DNA of 64,000 nt from CBDCHC01 sp965277055. GTDB taxonomy: Bacteria > Pseudomonadota > Gammaproteobacteria > PS1 > Pseudothioglobaceae. The stretch's first letter is position 1. Every line of letters starts with the position of its first letter. The notes under the pieces were generated by a model. It was not told the DNA's origin. It was given only the letters and a program-made list of their open reading frames with translations, and did no database searches. This document shows, piece by piece, positions 1 to 7,717 of the stretch. The stretch covers positions 1,364,001-1,428,000 of the forward strand of contig OZ255703.1 in NCBI GenBank assembly GCA_965277055.1, read 5' to 3'. A program made the position numbers and the translations under genes.

Positions 1-778
1 AATCAGGACTTCTCCAGCGTAAATTAAAAATAATATCAAGATCATCATTGCTGTCTTCTAGATTGTTCCAGCCCCTTACTAAGCCTATTTCAGTTCCCCA
101 AAGAGGATCTCCTTCTTTAGTTGGTAATTTGCTAGAGAAAAGAACACCAGCATGTTTAGCAGGACCGTGCATAAAACTATATGGATGAGTAAAAAATGTT
201 GCCGGTGCAGGTGTTGGGAGTGGAAAACCAATCTCATTTGCCAAAGGTGTATGAAATAGCCCTACCATTAAGTTAGAACCACCAAGTACTGGCATATAGA
301 TGTCTAAAAATGCTTGAGCAACGGTAATAAAGTGCTCTTTAGTTGGGTCTTCATTGCCATTTAATTCATCATCAAAGCCCAAGGTTCTAAAGTATTTTGC
401 ATCACTACCATATACGGTAGTCAAATTAAAACCAACATCACTTTCTTTAGGCATAGGACCTGGAAAAGGTCCAACACGACCAATAACATTTCCTTTTGGT
501 TTCTTTTCAATAACAAGTCCAATTTGATTAAGTGTCAATCCTTCTTCTCTATTAAAAAAAGCCTGTGGTATTGTAGGCTCAGCTGAAGTTGAATCGTTGT
601 CAATTTGTGTATAACTTACTTGACCCCAACCACTTATATTTACTCCATTACCCACATCTCCAACTAACCAACCCATTGCTGGTTTTGTTTCTGCTAGAAC
701 AGTTCCTGTATGTAATGTTGTTAACATTACAATACTACAAAATAATACTTTTAAGTAGTTTTTTAAGTAGTTTTTCAT
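1..778 (-). CDS. Outer-membrane porin-like protein (3' end cut by window edge)
   Basis: About 259 codons are visible and the C-terminus lies beyond the left edge. The protein opens with a basic, hydrophobic signal peptide ending in an A-x-A-like site (TVLAET). The mature part is rich in Gly and aromatic residues and short strand-like segments, as in a beta-barrel, including 'NISGWGQVSYTQ' and 'IIFNLRWRSPD'. This resembles the BBP2-type putative porin family, seen by motif only. AGGAGG lies 8 nt before the ATG, one of the strongest ribosome sites in the window. It follows the catabolic operon on the same strand, so it may be the outer-membrane channel for the same aromatic substrate (inference). 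The first ten codons contain a 12-bp tandem duplication giving MKNYLKNYLK. Confidence 0.65.
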   Translation of the reverse strand, partial: MKNYLKNYLKVLFCSIVMLTTLHTGTVLAETKPAMGWLVGDVGNGVNISGWGQVSYTQIDNDSTSAEPTIPQAFFNREEGLTLNQIGLVIEKKPKGNVIGRVGPFPGPMPKESDVGFNLTTVYGSDAKYFRTLGFDDELNGNEDPTKEHFITVAQAFLDIYMPVLGGSNLMVGLFHTPLANEIGFPLPTPAPATFFTHPYSFMHGPAKHAGVLFSSKLPTKEGDPLWGTEIGLVRGWNNLEDSNDDLDIIFNLRWRSPD

Positions 779-826
779 TTTTACATCCTCCTAAAAAATA
801 TTTATCATTATTTTATGGACAAAACT

Positions 827-851
827 TTAGGGTAAATGATATGAACCCTAA
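827..851 (-). terminator. Weak hairpin between pcaF and the porin gene
   Basis: TTAGGGT and ACCCTAA form a perfect 7-bp stem around an 11-nt loop. On the minus strand it is followed by AGTTTTGT, a poor T-run. It could partly end the catabolic transcript or act as an RNA processing or stabilising hairpin before the porin gene. Confidence 0.3.
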
Positions 852-864
852 TATATAATTCACA

Positions 865-2067
865 CTAAATCTTTTGAATAACCATAGCAACACCTTGTCC
901 CACTCCCACACACATAGTGCAGAGTGCGTATGTACCATTCACTTGGTGTAATTGCTCTGTTGCGGTGAGTACTAATCTAGCGCCTGACATACCTAATGGA
1001 TGACCTAGTGCAATAGCCCCGCCATTCTGATTAATACGAGTATCATCATCTGCTAGTCCCCAATGACGAATAGATGCTAATACCTGAGATGCAAAAGCTT
1101 CGTTGAGTTCAATTACAGACAAATCATCAAAACTAAGATTTGCTTTTTTTAATGCTTCTATAGCTGCAGGGCCTGGGCCTATGCCCATAATGCTTGGCTC
1201 AACTCCAACAGATGCATAACTAATGATTTTTGCTCTAGGCGTAAGATTATATGTATCAATTCCTAAATGAGAAGCGAGAAGCAAAACTGCTGCACCATCA
1301 TTAACTCCAGAAGCATTCCCAGCAGTAACACTACCATCTTCACGAAAAAGGGTAGGCAAACTTGCTAATTTTTCTAGCGTAGTATTTGCTCTTGGGTGTT
1401 CATCAGTATCAATAATAACTGTATCTTTTTTTCTAGTAATGGTAAGAGGAAAGATCTCTTTTGCCAATCTTCCACTTTGTATGGCACGAGCGGTTTTTTG
1501 CTGTGAAGCATGAGCAAAAATATCTTGATCTTTTCTACTTATATTAAAGCGCTTAGCAACATTTTCTGCAGTTTCAGGCATAGAGTCAGTACCATATAAC
1601 ACATCAAATTGCTTATTAATAAATCGCCAACCAAGAGTTGTGTCATAAATTTCCTGAGTTCTAGCAAATGCTGTAGAAGATTTAGCTAACACTAAAGGTG
1701 CGCGACTCATACTTTCTACCCCTCCTGCAATAAGCACATTTGCATTACCCGCTTTAATAGAATTACTAGCAATATTAATAGCATCCATTCCTGATGCACA
1801 TAGTCTGTTTATAGTAATAGCAGGAACTTTATGCGCAATACCTGCAAGGAGAGAGGACATTCTTGCAATATTTCTGTTATCTTCACCAGCCTGATTAGCG
1901 CATCCTAGCACTACTTCATCAACTCCATCAGGATTAAGAGTAGGTGTTCTATTAAGTAATTCTTTTAATACTATTGCCGCCAAATCATCTGGTCGCACAG
2001 AAGATAGTCCGCCAGCATATCTTCCAATAGGGGTTCTTATTGCATCACATATAAATACTTCATTCAT
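865..2067 (-). CDS. pcaF: 3-oxoadipyl-CoA thiolase
   Basis: Last step of the pathway: 3-oxoadipyl-CoA plus CoA gives succinyl-CoA and acetyl-CoA in the cytoplasm. The 400 residues match the usual length of PcaF. The thiolase catalytic set is present: Cys90 in NRLCASGMDAI, His356 in GGAIALGHPLG and Cys386 in CTMCVGVGQG. It starts 2 nt after the stop of the CoA-transferase beta subunit, in the order catI-catJ-pcaF known from Pseudomonas catabolic clusters. By fold alone it could be a general acetyl-CoA acetyltransferase, but the 400-residue length, the RTPIGRYAGGLSSVRPDDLAA start and the neighbours favour PcaF. Confidence 0.92.
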   Translation of the reverse strand: MNEVFICDAIRTPIGRYAGGLSSVRPDDLAAIVLKELLNRTPTLNPDGVDEVVLGCANQAGEDNRNIARMSSLLAGIAHKVPAITINRLCASGMDAINIASNSIKAGNANVLIAGGVESMSRAPLVLAKSSTAFARTQEIYDTTLGWRFINKQFDVLYGTDSMPETAENVAKRFNISRKDQDIFAHASQQKTARAIQSGRLAKEIFPLTITRKKDTVIIDTDEHPRANTTLEKLASLPTLFREDGSVTAGNASGVNDGAAVLLLASHLGIDTYNLTPRAKIISYASVGVEPSIMGIGPGPAAIEALKKANLSFDDLSVIELNEAFASQVLASIRHWGLADDDTRINQNGGAIALGHPLGMSGARLVLTATEQLHQVNGTYALCTMCVGVGQGVAMVIQKI

Positions 2068-2069
2068 TG

Positions 2070-2843
2070 TTATTTCTCTTCTCTTGATTGTTTAGTACGG
2101 TGATTGAGGTCTCTTAAAATCATTAATTCTTCTTGGGTTGGAGGATCAGTTTGAATGACATTATCATCAAATCTTACCTGCCAGCCACAAGTATCTTGAA
2201 TTTGCTCTCTAGTTACTTCAGGATACATTTCAGTAACTATAAATTCTTTGGTAAGATAATCAGGTCTATATATTGCTAGGTCAGTAATAAGAAGAGTTGG
2301 CCCTTTAGTAGTTAACCCTAGTTTTTGCCTATCATCCCCACCATTACCATGACCAAAACTTGTAAAAAAGTCAATTTTTTCTACCATTCCACGTAAAGAC
2401 TGTTTCATAGTAATATATACTTCTCCAGCATGACTTGCGATTTCAGGGGCTCCACCACCACCAGGTAGTCTCACTTTGGGGCTATTATAATCACCAATTA
2501 CCGTAGTGTTAATATTACCAAACTTATCTAATTGTGCTGCTCCTAAAAAGCCAATATTAATACGTCCTCCTTGTAACCAATATTGAAATATTTCTATGAC
2601 TGATACCGTCATAAGAGATTGATCATATAACTCTCCATCACCTATGGAAAGTGGCAGGATGTCTGGCTTAGTATCAATAGTTCCTGACTCATAAATAAGA
2701 GTAATATCAGGAGCATGAGTAAGTCTGGCTAAATTACATGCTGCTGATGGAGCACCGATACCCACAAAGCAAACATCTTTAGAAGATAGGTGCCTTGCAG
2801 AAACAATAGTCAAAATTTCATCATTAGTATAATTTAAATTCAT
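2070..2843 (-). CDS. catJ: 3-oxoadipate CoA-transferase, subunit B (CatJ type)
   Basis: Beta subunit of a family I CoA-transferase that, with the upstream alpha subunit, moves CoA from succinyl-CoA to 3-oxoadipate. The segment ITLIYESGTI contains Glu52, aligned with the catalytic glutamate of glutaconate CoA-transferase beta subunits. A Gly-rich stretch (LPGGGGAPEIASHAGEV) is also typical. I chose MNLNYTNDEI as the start (257 aa). A longer frame to 2882 would add 13 residues that overlap the upstream gene and have no family support. The sequence is of the CatI/CatJ and glutaconate CoA-transferase type, not the shorter PcaI/PcaJ type. Confidence 0.85.
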   Translation of the reverse strand: MNLNYTNDEILTIVSARHLSSKDVCFVGIGAPSAACNLARLTHAPDITLIYESGTIDTKPDILPLSIGDGELYDQSLMTVSVIEIFQYWLQGGRINIGFLGAAQLDKFGNINTTVIGDYNSPKVRLPGGGGAPEIASHAGEVYITMKQSLRGMVEKIDFFTSFGHGNGGDDRQKLGLTTKGPTLLITDLAIYRPDYLTKEFIVTEMYPEVTREQIQDTCGWQVRFDDNVIQTDPPTQEELMILRDLNHRTKQSREEK

Positions 2844-2850
2844 AGCATTC

Positions 2851-3693
2851 TCAATTTTTAGTTGCTTTATGCACAAAATCATTTACTGGTTTCTTCATAA
2901 CATGTGTGTCTATCCACTGCATAAACTCATCTCTATTTGCAGCAATTTTGTCCCATTCCAAATAAAATTTGTTATCTCTTTTATAGTAGCCATGCGTGTA
3001 AGAAGGGTGTGCTCCTCCTCTGGCTACAGAAATTGCACTAACTGTCCATGAAGGTATTATTACTGAATTTTTATGATGATTAAGCTCTTCTACTACTTCC
3101 TCAACAGTTACAATGCAATATTGTGCTGCAAGAGCAGCTTCTTTTTGAATTCCAACAATGCCTTCAATTAACACATTTCCCTTTATATCTGCTTTTTGTG
3201 CATGAATAAAAGTAACATCAGGTCTAAGAGCTGGTATTGCAGTAAGTACTTCGCCAGTAAAAGGACATTTAATTGATTTAATCTCAGAATTAAACTTAGG
3301 TAAATCAGTTCCGTAGTATCCCTTTAATAATGCAAAAGGAAGTTTAGAGGCACCAGCATGATAGGCATTTGCCATTGCGCTATGGGAGTGTTCGGAAATA
3401 TCAATTTTATGAGGCCATCCATTTTCAATGCTATCTCGCATTCTTCTAAGTAGCCCAACTCCTGGATTTCCTGCATATGAAAAAATAACTTTTTTTGCAC
3501 AACCTGTACCAATAAGTTGATCGTAAATTATATCAGGTGTCATACGAATAAGAGTTAACTCTTTATATTGCTGTCTTATAATCTCATGTGCACTTGCAAA
3601 AGGGATAAGGTGAGTAAATCCCTCAAGTGCAACAGTCATATTATTCTTTAAATATTTTTTTACTGCATCTTTTAGACTTAAAAATTCGGTCAT
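2851..3693 (-). CDS. catI: 3-oxoadipate CoA-transferase, subunit A (CatI type)
   Basis: Alpha subunit (280 aa) of the heteromeric CoA-transferase acting on 3-oxoadipate. It carries the N-terminal CoA-transferase segment NNMTVALEGFTHLIPFASAH and the later SYAGNPGVGLLRRMRD and FIHAQKADIKGNVLIEG blocks found in CatI and glutaconate CoA-transferase alpha subunits. Its ATG overlaps the Rieske gene stop as ATGA, indicating translational coupling, and the beta subunit follows 7 nt downstream. Its place between maleylacetate reductase and PcaF in the pathway makes 3-oxoadipate the expected substrate. Substrate choice within this family cannot be read from sequence alone. Confidence 0.85.
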   Translation of the reverse strand: MTEFLSLKDAVKKYLKNNMTVALEGFTHLIPFASAHEIIRQQYKELTLIRMTPDIIYDQLIGTGCAKKVIFSYAGNPGVGLLRRMRDSIENGWPHKIDISEHSHSAMANAYHAGASKLPFALLKGYYGTDLPKFNSEIKSIKCPFTGEVLTAIPALRPDVTFIHAQKADIKGNVLIEGIVGIQKEAALAAQYCIVTVEEVVEELNHHKNSVIIPSWTVSAISVARGGAHPSYTHGYYKRDNKFYLEWDKIAANRDEFMQWIDTHVMKKPVNDFVHKATKN

Positions 3694-4097
3694 ATGCGCT
3701 CCTTTAAAATAGTAGAGTCAATATATAAGTTTCCATTATCTTTACGAATAGGAATAGGGTCCAAATAACATTTTTCTGCAGCTCCTGCAATACAATATCC
3801 ACTTACTATATCAAACTCGGCAAAATGCATAGTACATCTAATATATGTTTTGTCTTTATTTAGAAAGCTTTCTTTTCTGTAATTTAAAGGTAAACTTGAA
3901 TGTGGACAAATATTTAAATATCCATACACTGTATCTTGATAATATATTACAAACATAGAAAATGCAGATTTACCCTTACCAAATACAAATTCCTTTGCGC
4001 CAGAATCTTTCATGTCCTGAAAACTTCCTAAGTAAGTATTCTCAGCTGGAGCGTTAGGTCGTAATTTCCAATAATTCCAGTTTGGTGTATTATTCAT
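3690..4097 (-). CDS. Small Rieske-type [2Fe-2S] protein
   Basis: A 135-residue soluble protein with one Rieske domain. The cluster ligands are visible as Cys64-Pro-His66 and Cys88-x2-His91, with a 21-residue spacing between the two pairs, somewhat longer than in classic Rieske ferredoxins. I took MNNTPNWNYW as the start: the ATG overlaps the stop of the YCII gene by 8 nt (ATGAATAA), whereas a longer frame to 4148 adds residues translated from the YCII gene. No oxygenase catalytic domain is attached. It may be an electron carrier for an aromatic hydroxylase encoded elsewhere, or have a role with its YCII partner. The role is not known. Confidence 0.75.
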   Translation of the reverse strand: MNNTPNWNYWKLRPNAPAENTYLGSFQDMKDSGAKEFVFGKGKSAFSMFVIYYQDTVYGYLNICPHSSLPLNYRKESFLNKDKTYIRCTMHFAEFDIVSGYCIAGAAEKCYLDPIPIRKDNGNLYIDSTILKERI

Positions 4098-4404
4098 TAT
4101 TATTTTTAATCCCAATATTAACCTCAGGAGCCTTACTAGATAATGCATGAATATTATGTTCAGAAAATATTCCAGCTTTTACATAAGGGTCATTTTTAAA
4201 AAACTCTTCGGCTTCCTCATAAGAATTTGATTCAATAAAGATAAAAGTACCATTCATGTTATCATGCATATCAACTAGAGGAGATGCATACACAAGTTTT
4301 ATATTTTTATGATCAGAATATAAGTATTTCTTATGACTTTCTCTTACCTCTTGGCGTAAATCAGATATATTTTTTTTATCTATTGCTCTAATAATAAAAT
4401 ACAT
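4090..4404 (-). CDS. YCII-family protein
   Basis: A 104-residue protein of the ferredoxin-like, dimeric alpha-beta barrel YCII family. It shows the N-terminal strand YFIIRAIDK, a central FIFIESNSYEEAEEFFKNDPY segment with the conserved Asp-Pro-Tyr, and KAGIFSEHNIHAL after it. Some members are enzymes of aromatic degradation, for example the dehydrochlorinase TftG, and others are of unknown function. It lies 2 nt from the permease gene livM and overlaps the Rieske gene, so the pair is probably translated together. A step on a ring-cleavage or lactone intermediate is possible but is only inference. Confidence 0.75.
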   Translation of the reverse strand: MYFIIRAIDKKNISDLRQEVRESHKKYLYSDHKNIKLVYASPLVDMHDNMNGTFIFIESNSYEEAEEFFKNDPYVKAGIFSEHNIHALSSKAPEVNIGIKNNNE

Positions 4405-4406
4405 TT

Positions 4407-5426
4407 TTAACTCCTATCGTGACACAAACTTCGTGTTAAATCAAATAGTGAATATTTGCCTTTAAAACTTATAATATACCAAAATCCTTTTGGCAAGAAA
4501 ATCATAGTGACTACTGCTAATATGCCTAGTAGAATAAGGTATATTACCCCATAATCAGCAAATAATTGTTGAAGTATGAAAAAAATAATTGCTCCAATAA
4601 TTGGTCCTTCAAGTTTGCCAATTCCGCCAATCACAACTATAAAAATTACATATGCAGTCCAATCTTGTACAGAAAAAACTGCATCAGGAGAGAGTCTGCC
4701 TTTTTGTAAGTAAATAAGAGCCCCAACAATAGCGGTGCCAAAAGCCACTACTAAATAAACATTACGTTTAATTTTTGCATTATCAATACCTATTGAGGTA
4801 GCTGCTTCTTCGTTATCACGAATTGCGGTTAAAGCTAATCCATACTTTGATTTAAGTAATCTCCAGATAAAATATATTATTACCAAGGTAATAATTAAAG
4901 CTAGCCAATAAAATACAGCATCTCTAGCAAAACTTTTTCTAAAGTCAAATAGTTCCATTGCAAACTGAATACCAAAAGTGTCATTAATTATTGATTTTGA
5001 TAGCGAAGTACCAGTTCCTCCTCCTAATGATTTGAATTGGGAAAACATTAAGCGCATCGACTCAGCCAATACCCATGTTCCAATTGCAAAATATGCTCCT
5101 TTTAGACGAAATACAATGCTTGCACTAGGAATTGCAATAAGTACTCCTAAGATACCGGCAAAAAATATTGCAAATATAGGGTTTAACCCTAAAAATACTG
5201 AAGATGCAAACATCATATATGCACCAAAACCTACAAATGCTTGTTGTCCTACTGATACTAATCCTGCATATCCTGCTAAAAGATTCCAAAATTGAGCAAG
5301 AGCCAGCATAGTCAATAAAAAGAACATATCTTGTAATGTAGCTCTTCCTGCAATAAATGGCAGCATAAAAAGAGTAATAACAACAACCACTAATATAATA
5401 TTTTTAGAAGAATAAGAAATATTCAT
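4407..5426 (-). CDS. livM: Branched-chain-type ABC transporter permease (LivM)
   Basis: Inner-membrane permease (339 aa) of the hydrophobic amino acid/amide uptake family. Many hydrophobic segments are visible, with the LivM signature regions NLLAGYAGLVSVGQQAFVGFG near the N-terminus and AIRDNEEAATSIGIDNAKIKR in the cytoplasmic loop that contacts the ATPases. The C-terminus ends after the IFLPKGFW segment common in LivM. It forms a five-gene importer with livH, livF, livG and the binding protein. Given the operon, the cargo is more likely an aromatic compound than leucine; this is inferred from context alone. Confidence 0.88.
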   Translation of the reverse strand: MNISYSSKNIILVVVVITLFMLPFIAGRATLQDMFFLLTMLALAQFWNLLAGYAGLVSVGQQAFVGFGAYMMFASSVFLGLNPIFAIFFAGILGVLIAIPSASIVFRLKGAYFAIGTWVLAESMRLMFSQFKSLGGGTGTSLSKSIINDTFGIQFAMELFDFRKSFARDAVFYWLALIITLVIIYFIWRLLKSKYGLALTAIRDNEEAATSIGIDNAKIKRNVYLVVAFGTAIVGALIYLQKGRLSPDAVFSVQDWTAYVIFIVVIGGIGKLEGPIIGAIIFFILQQLFADYGVIYLILLGILAVVTMIFLPKGFWYIISFKGKYSLFDLTRSLCHDRS

Positions 5427-5431
5427 AGTCG

Positions 5432-6295
5432 CTAGTGAGTTACACGAGGAAATAATCCACGTGGTTTAAAAATTATAATTATCAAAAATACGATATGTCC
5501 TGAGAGAATTTGCCATTCGGGATTAATTACTGCCCCAATAGTTTGTGCAACTCCAATAATCATCCCGCCAATTAACGTTCCCCATAGGCTACCAAGCCCA
5601 CCAATAATTACCGCTTCAAAAGCATATAATAATCTTGCTGGCCCTATAGATGGATCAAAATTCGCTCTTACGCCCAAGAAAAATGCTGCAATAACACTAA
5701 CAATAATGGCTATTACCATAGCAATACCAAAGAGATGCTTTGTATTAATTCCCATTAGCATTGCAGTTCTTGGGTCATTTGAAACTGCTCTAAGAGCTCT
5801 ACCCAAAGAGGTGTTGTAAAATATATAATTAAGAATGATAATAACTAATATTGCACAAACAAAATTAAGTAAAGGGAGTACCCCTATAGAAATTTTATAA
5901 AATACAATAGAAGCAACTTCTAAGTCTCCTAAGATAAGTCGTTGACTATCCGCAGAGAACAGTAACAATAGTATATTTTGAATAATAATAGATAAGCCAA
6001 AGGTTATTAATAATGGAGGTAAGACATCTCCACCCATAACTCTATTAAGCACATGTTTTTGTAATATATAACCAAATAATGCCATCACAGGTATGCTAAT
6101 AATAATTGATGGAATAATAGGAAGTCCTAGAGTTTGCGAGAAAAATAATAAAATAAATGCGCCTAAAATAATAATATCACCATGAGCAAGATTTACAAGG
6201 CGCATAATACCAAACATAAGTGAAAGTCCAGTAGCAAAAAGCGCATAAAGCCCACCTAAGAGTATACCTTGAATAATAGCATCAATAATATTCAA
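5432..6295 (-). CDS. livH: Branched-chain-type ABC transporter permease (LivH)
   Basis: Second permease (287 aa) of the importer. The N-terminal IDAIIQGILLGGLYALFATG and the following LMFGIMRLVNLAHGDIIILG block are hallmark LivH motifs, as is RAVSNDPRTAMLMGINTKH in the coupling loop and GGLGSLWGTLIGGMIIG near the C-terminus. The start overlaps the stop of livF by 4 nt (ATGA). It pairs with LivM in the inner membrane to form the translocation path. Confidence 0.88.
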   Translation of the reverse strand: MNIIDAIIQGILLGGLYALFATGLSLMFGIMRLVNLAHGDIIILGAFILLFFSQTLGLPIIPSIIISIPVMALFGYILQKHVLNRVMGGDVLPPLLITFGLSIIIQNILLLLFSADSQRLILGDLEVASIVFYKISIGVLPLLNFVCAILVIIILNYIFYNTSLGRALRAVSNDPRTAMLMGINTKHLFGIAMVIAIIVSVIAAFFLGVRANFDPSIGPARLLYAFEAVIIGGLGSLWGTLIGGMIIGVAQTIGAVINPEWQILSGHIVFLIIIIFKPRGLFPRVTH

Positions 6296-7005
6296 TGTGC
6301 CTCCTCCTTAATACCAAAATATGCGTTTTTAATATCGTCAAGATTAATTGACTCTGCATTATCACGCAAAGTAACTCGCCCCTTACTTATACAATAAATG
6401 TAATTTGAAAACTCTAAAGCTTTAGCGATATCTTGTTCAATAATAATGACTGAAGTTCCTTGCACTAATACTTTTTCTAATGTGTTATAAATGTCTTTAA
6501 TAACAACAGGTGCCAATCCTAATGATAATTCATCACATAATAATAACTTAGGATTAAGCATTAAAGCACGAGCTATAGCTACCATTTGTTGTTGTCCGCC
6601 TGAGAGAGAATGAATAGGCATATTTTTCTTCTCTTTTAAAACAGGAAATAATTGATATACTGTATCTAAATTCCAATAGCCACTGCATTTAGTGTATGCG
6701 CCAATGAGAAGATTTTCTTTCACACTTAGAGAACTAAATAGTTTTCTTCCTTCCGGAACAAGGGCAATACCTTGTTTGGCAATACTAAAGGCAGAATTAT
6801 GGGTAATCTCATTATCCATAAATGTAATATTTCCAGTTTTTTTGCTCACTAATCCAGTAATACAATGCATAAGCGTAGACTTTCCTGCCCCATTAGCTCC
6901 TACGAATGCAGCACATTCTCCCTGTTGTAGCTCTGCATTGATACCAAATAAAGCTTGAAAATCACCATAATAAGCCTGTAAATTATTGATAGATAGTAAA
7001 CTCAT
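6292..7005 (-). CDS. livF: Branched-chain-type ABC transporter ATPase (LivF)
   Basis: Cytoplasmic ATPase subunit (237 aa). Walker A is GANGAGKST (residues 36-44), the signature LSGGQ is at 134-138 and Walker B LLLCDE at 154-159, so all nucleotide-binding motifs are intact. VPEGRKLFSSLSVKENLLIGA is the usual LivF segment after the Q-loop. It overlaps livG by 4 nt and livH by 4 nt. It works with LivG, which has a divergent signature motif. Confidence 0.9.
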   Translation of the reverse strand: MSLLSINNLQAYYGDFQALFGINAELQQGECAAFVGANGAGKSTLMHCITGLVSKKTGNITFMDNEITHNSAFSIAKQGIALVPEGRKLFSSLSVKENLLIGAYTKCSGYWNLDTVYQLFPVLKEKKNMPIHSLSGGQQQMVAIARALMLNPKLLLCDELSLGLAPVVIKDIYNTLEKVLVQGTSVIIIEQDIAKALEFSNYIYCISKGRVTLRDNAESINLDDIKNAYFGIKEEAH

Positions 7006-7715
7006 ATTGCGATTCCTAAATATATTTCTTGCACTTTAGTGTTGTCAAGTATCTTTTCTGGTACATCGTCTACAATAACATCTCCGCCATTAACTACAAC
7101 TACTCTGTCAACTGTAGCAAGTAACACATTAATCACATGCTCTATCCAAATAATTGTGACCCCTTGAGACTTAATGTCTAATATAGTTGGAATAAGCGAA
7201 TGACAATCATGTTCTGTTAAACCTCCAGCAATCTCATCAAGCAGTAATAATTTGGGTTTAGCACTCAGAGCTCGTGCCATTTCCAATTTTTTACGGTCTA
7301 ACAATGTAAGATTTTTGGCTAAGATATTTGCACTATGAATTAAACCAACCTCATATAATATGTTCTCACAATATCTATAGGCTTCAGTATCCTGCATTCC
7401 TCCTGCATAATTAGCAGAAACTAATAAATTTTCAAATACACTCATATCACCAAAAGGCTTAGGTATTTGAAATGCTCGACTAATTCCTTTTTTTGCTCTA
7501 TTTGCAATTGAGTATTGTTGTAAATTTTTATCTTCAAGTAATATTTCTCCTGAATCAGGTTTTACTATACCAGTGATAAGATTAAGAAGAGAAGATTTAC
7601 CTGCACCATTAGGTCCAAGAACACCTAAGGCTTGACCTTTTGGCACATGTAAATCAAAGTCACGAGCGACACAAATATTACCAAATGACTTGTTAATCCC
7701 TTTTAACCTCAACAT
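7002..7715 (-). CDS. livG: Branched-chain-type ABC transporter ATPase (LivG)
   Basis: Second ATPase (237 aa). Walker A GPNGAGKSS (34-42) and Walker B LLLLDE (156-161) followed by IAGGL are intact. The signature region reads LTLLDRKKLEMARAL from residue 136, where many LivG proteins have an LSYGDQRRLEIARAL-like sequence, so the Gly at the signature centre is replaced by Leu. The RAFQIPKPFGDMSVFENLL segment is typical of LivG. Start and stop are tightly linked to the binding-protein and livF genes. The pair probably forms a heterodimer in which one ATP site is less active (inference). Confidence 0.88.
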   Translation of the reverse strand: MLRLKGINKSFGNICVARDFDLHVPKGQALGVLGPNGAGKSSLLNLITGIVKPDSGEILLEDKNLQQYSIANRAKKGISRAFQIPKPFGDMSVFENLLVSANYAGGMQDTEAYRYCENILYEVGLIHSANILAKNLTLLDRKKLEMARALSAKPKLLLLDEIAGGLTEHDCHSLIPTILDIKSQGVTIIWIEHVINVLLATVDRVVVVNGGDVIVDDVPEKILDNTKVQEIYLGIAI

Positions 7716-7717
7716 AG

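Noticed and set aside
589..858. 89-aa open frame over the porin start
   Set aside because: It is antisense to a signal peptide and ribosome site of the porin gene, and made of hydrophobic low-complexity residues.
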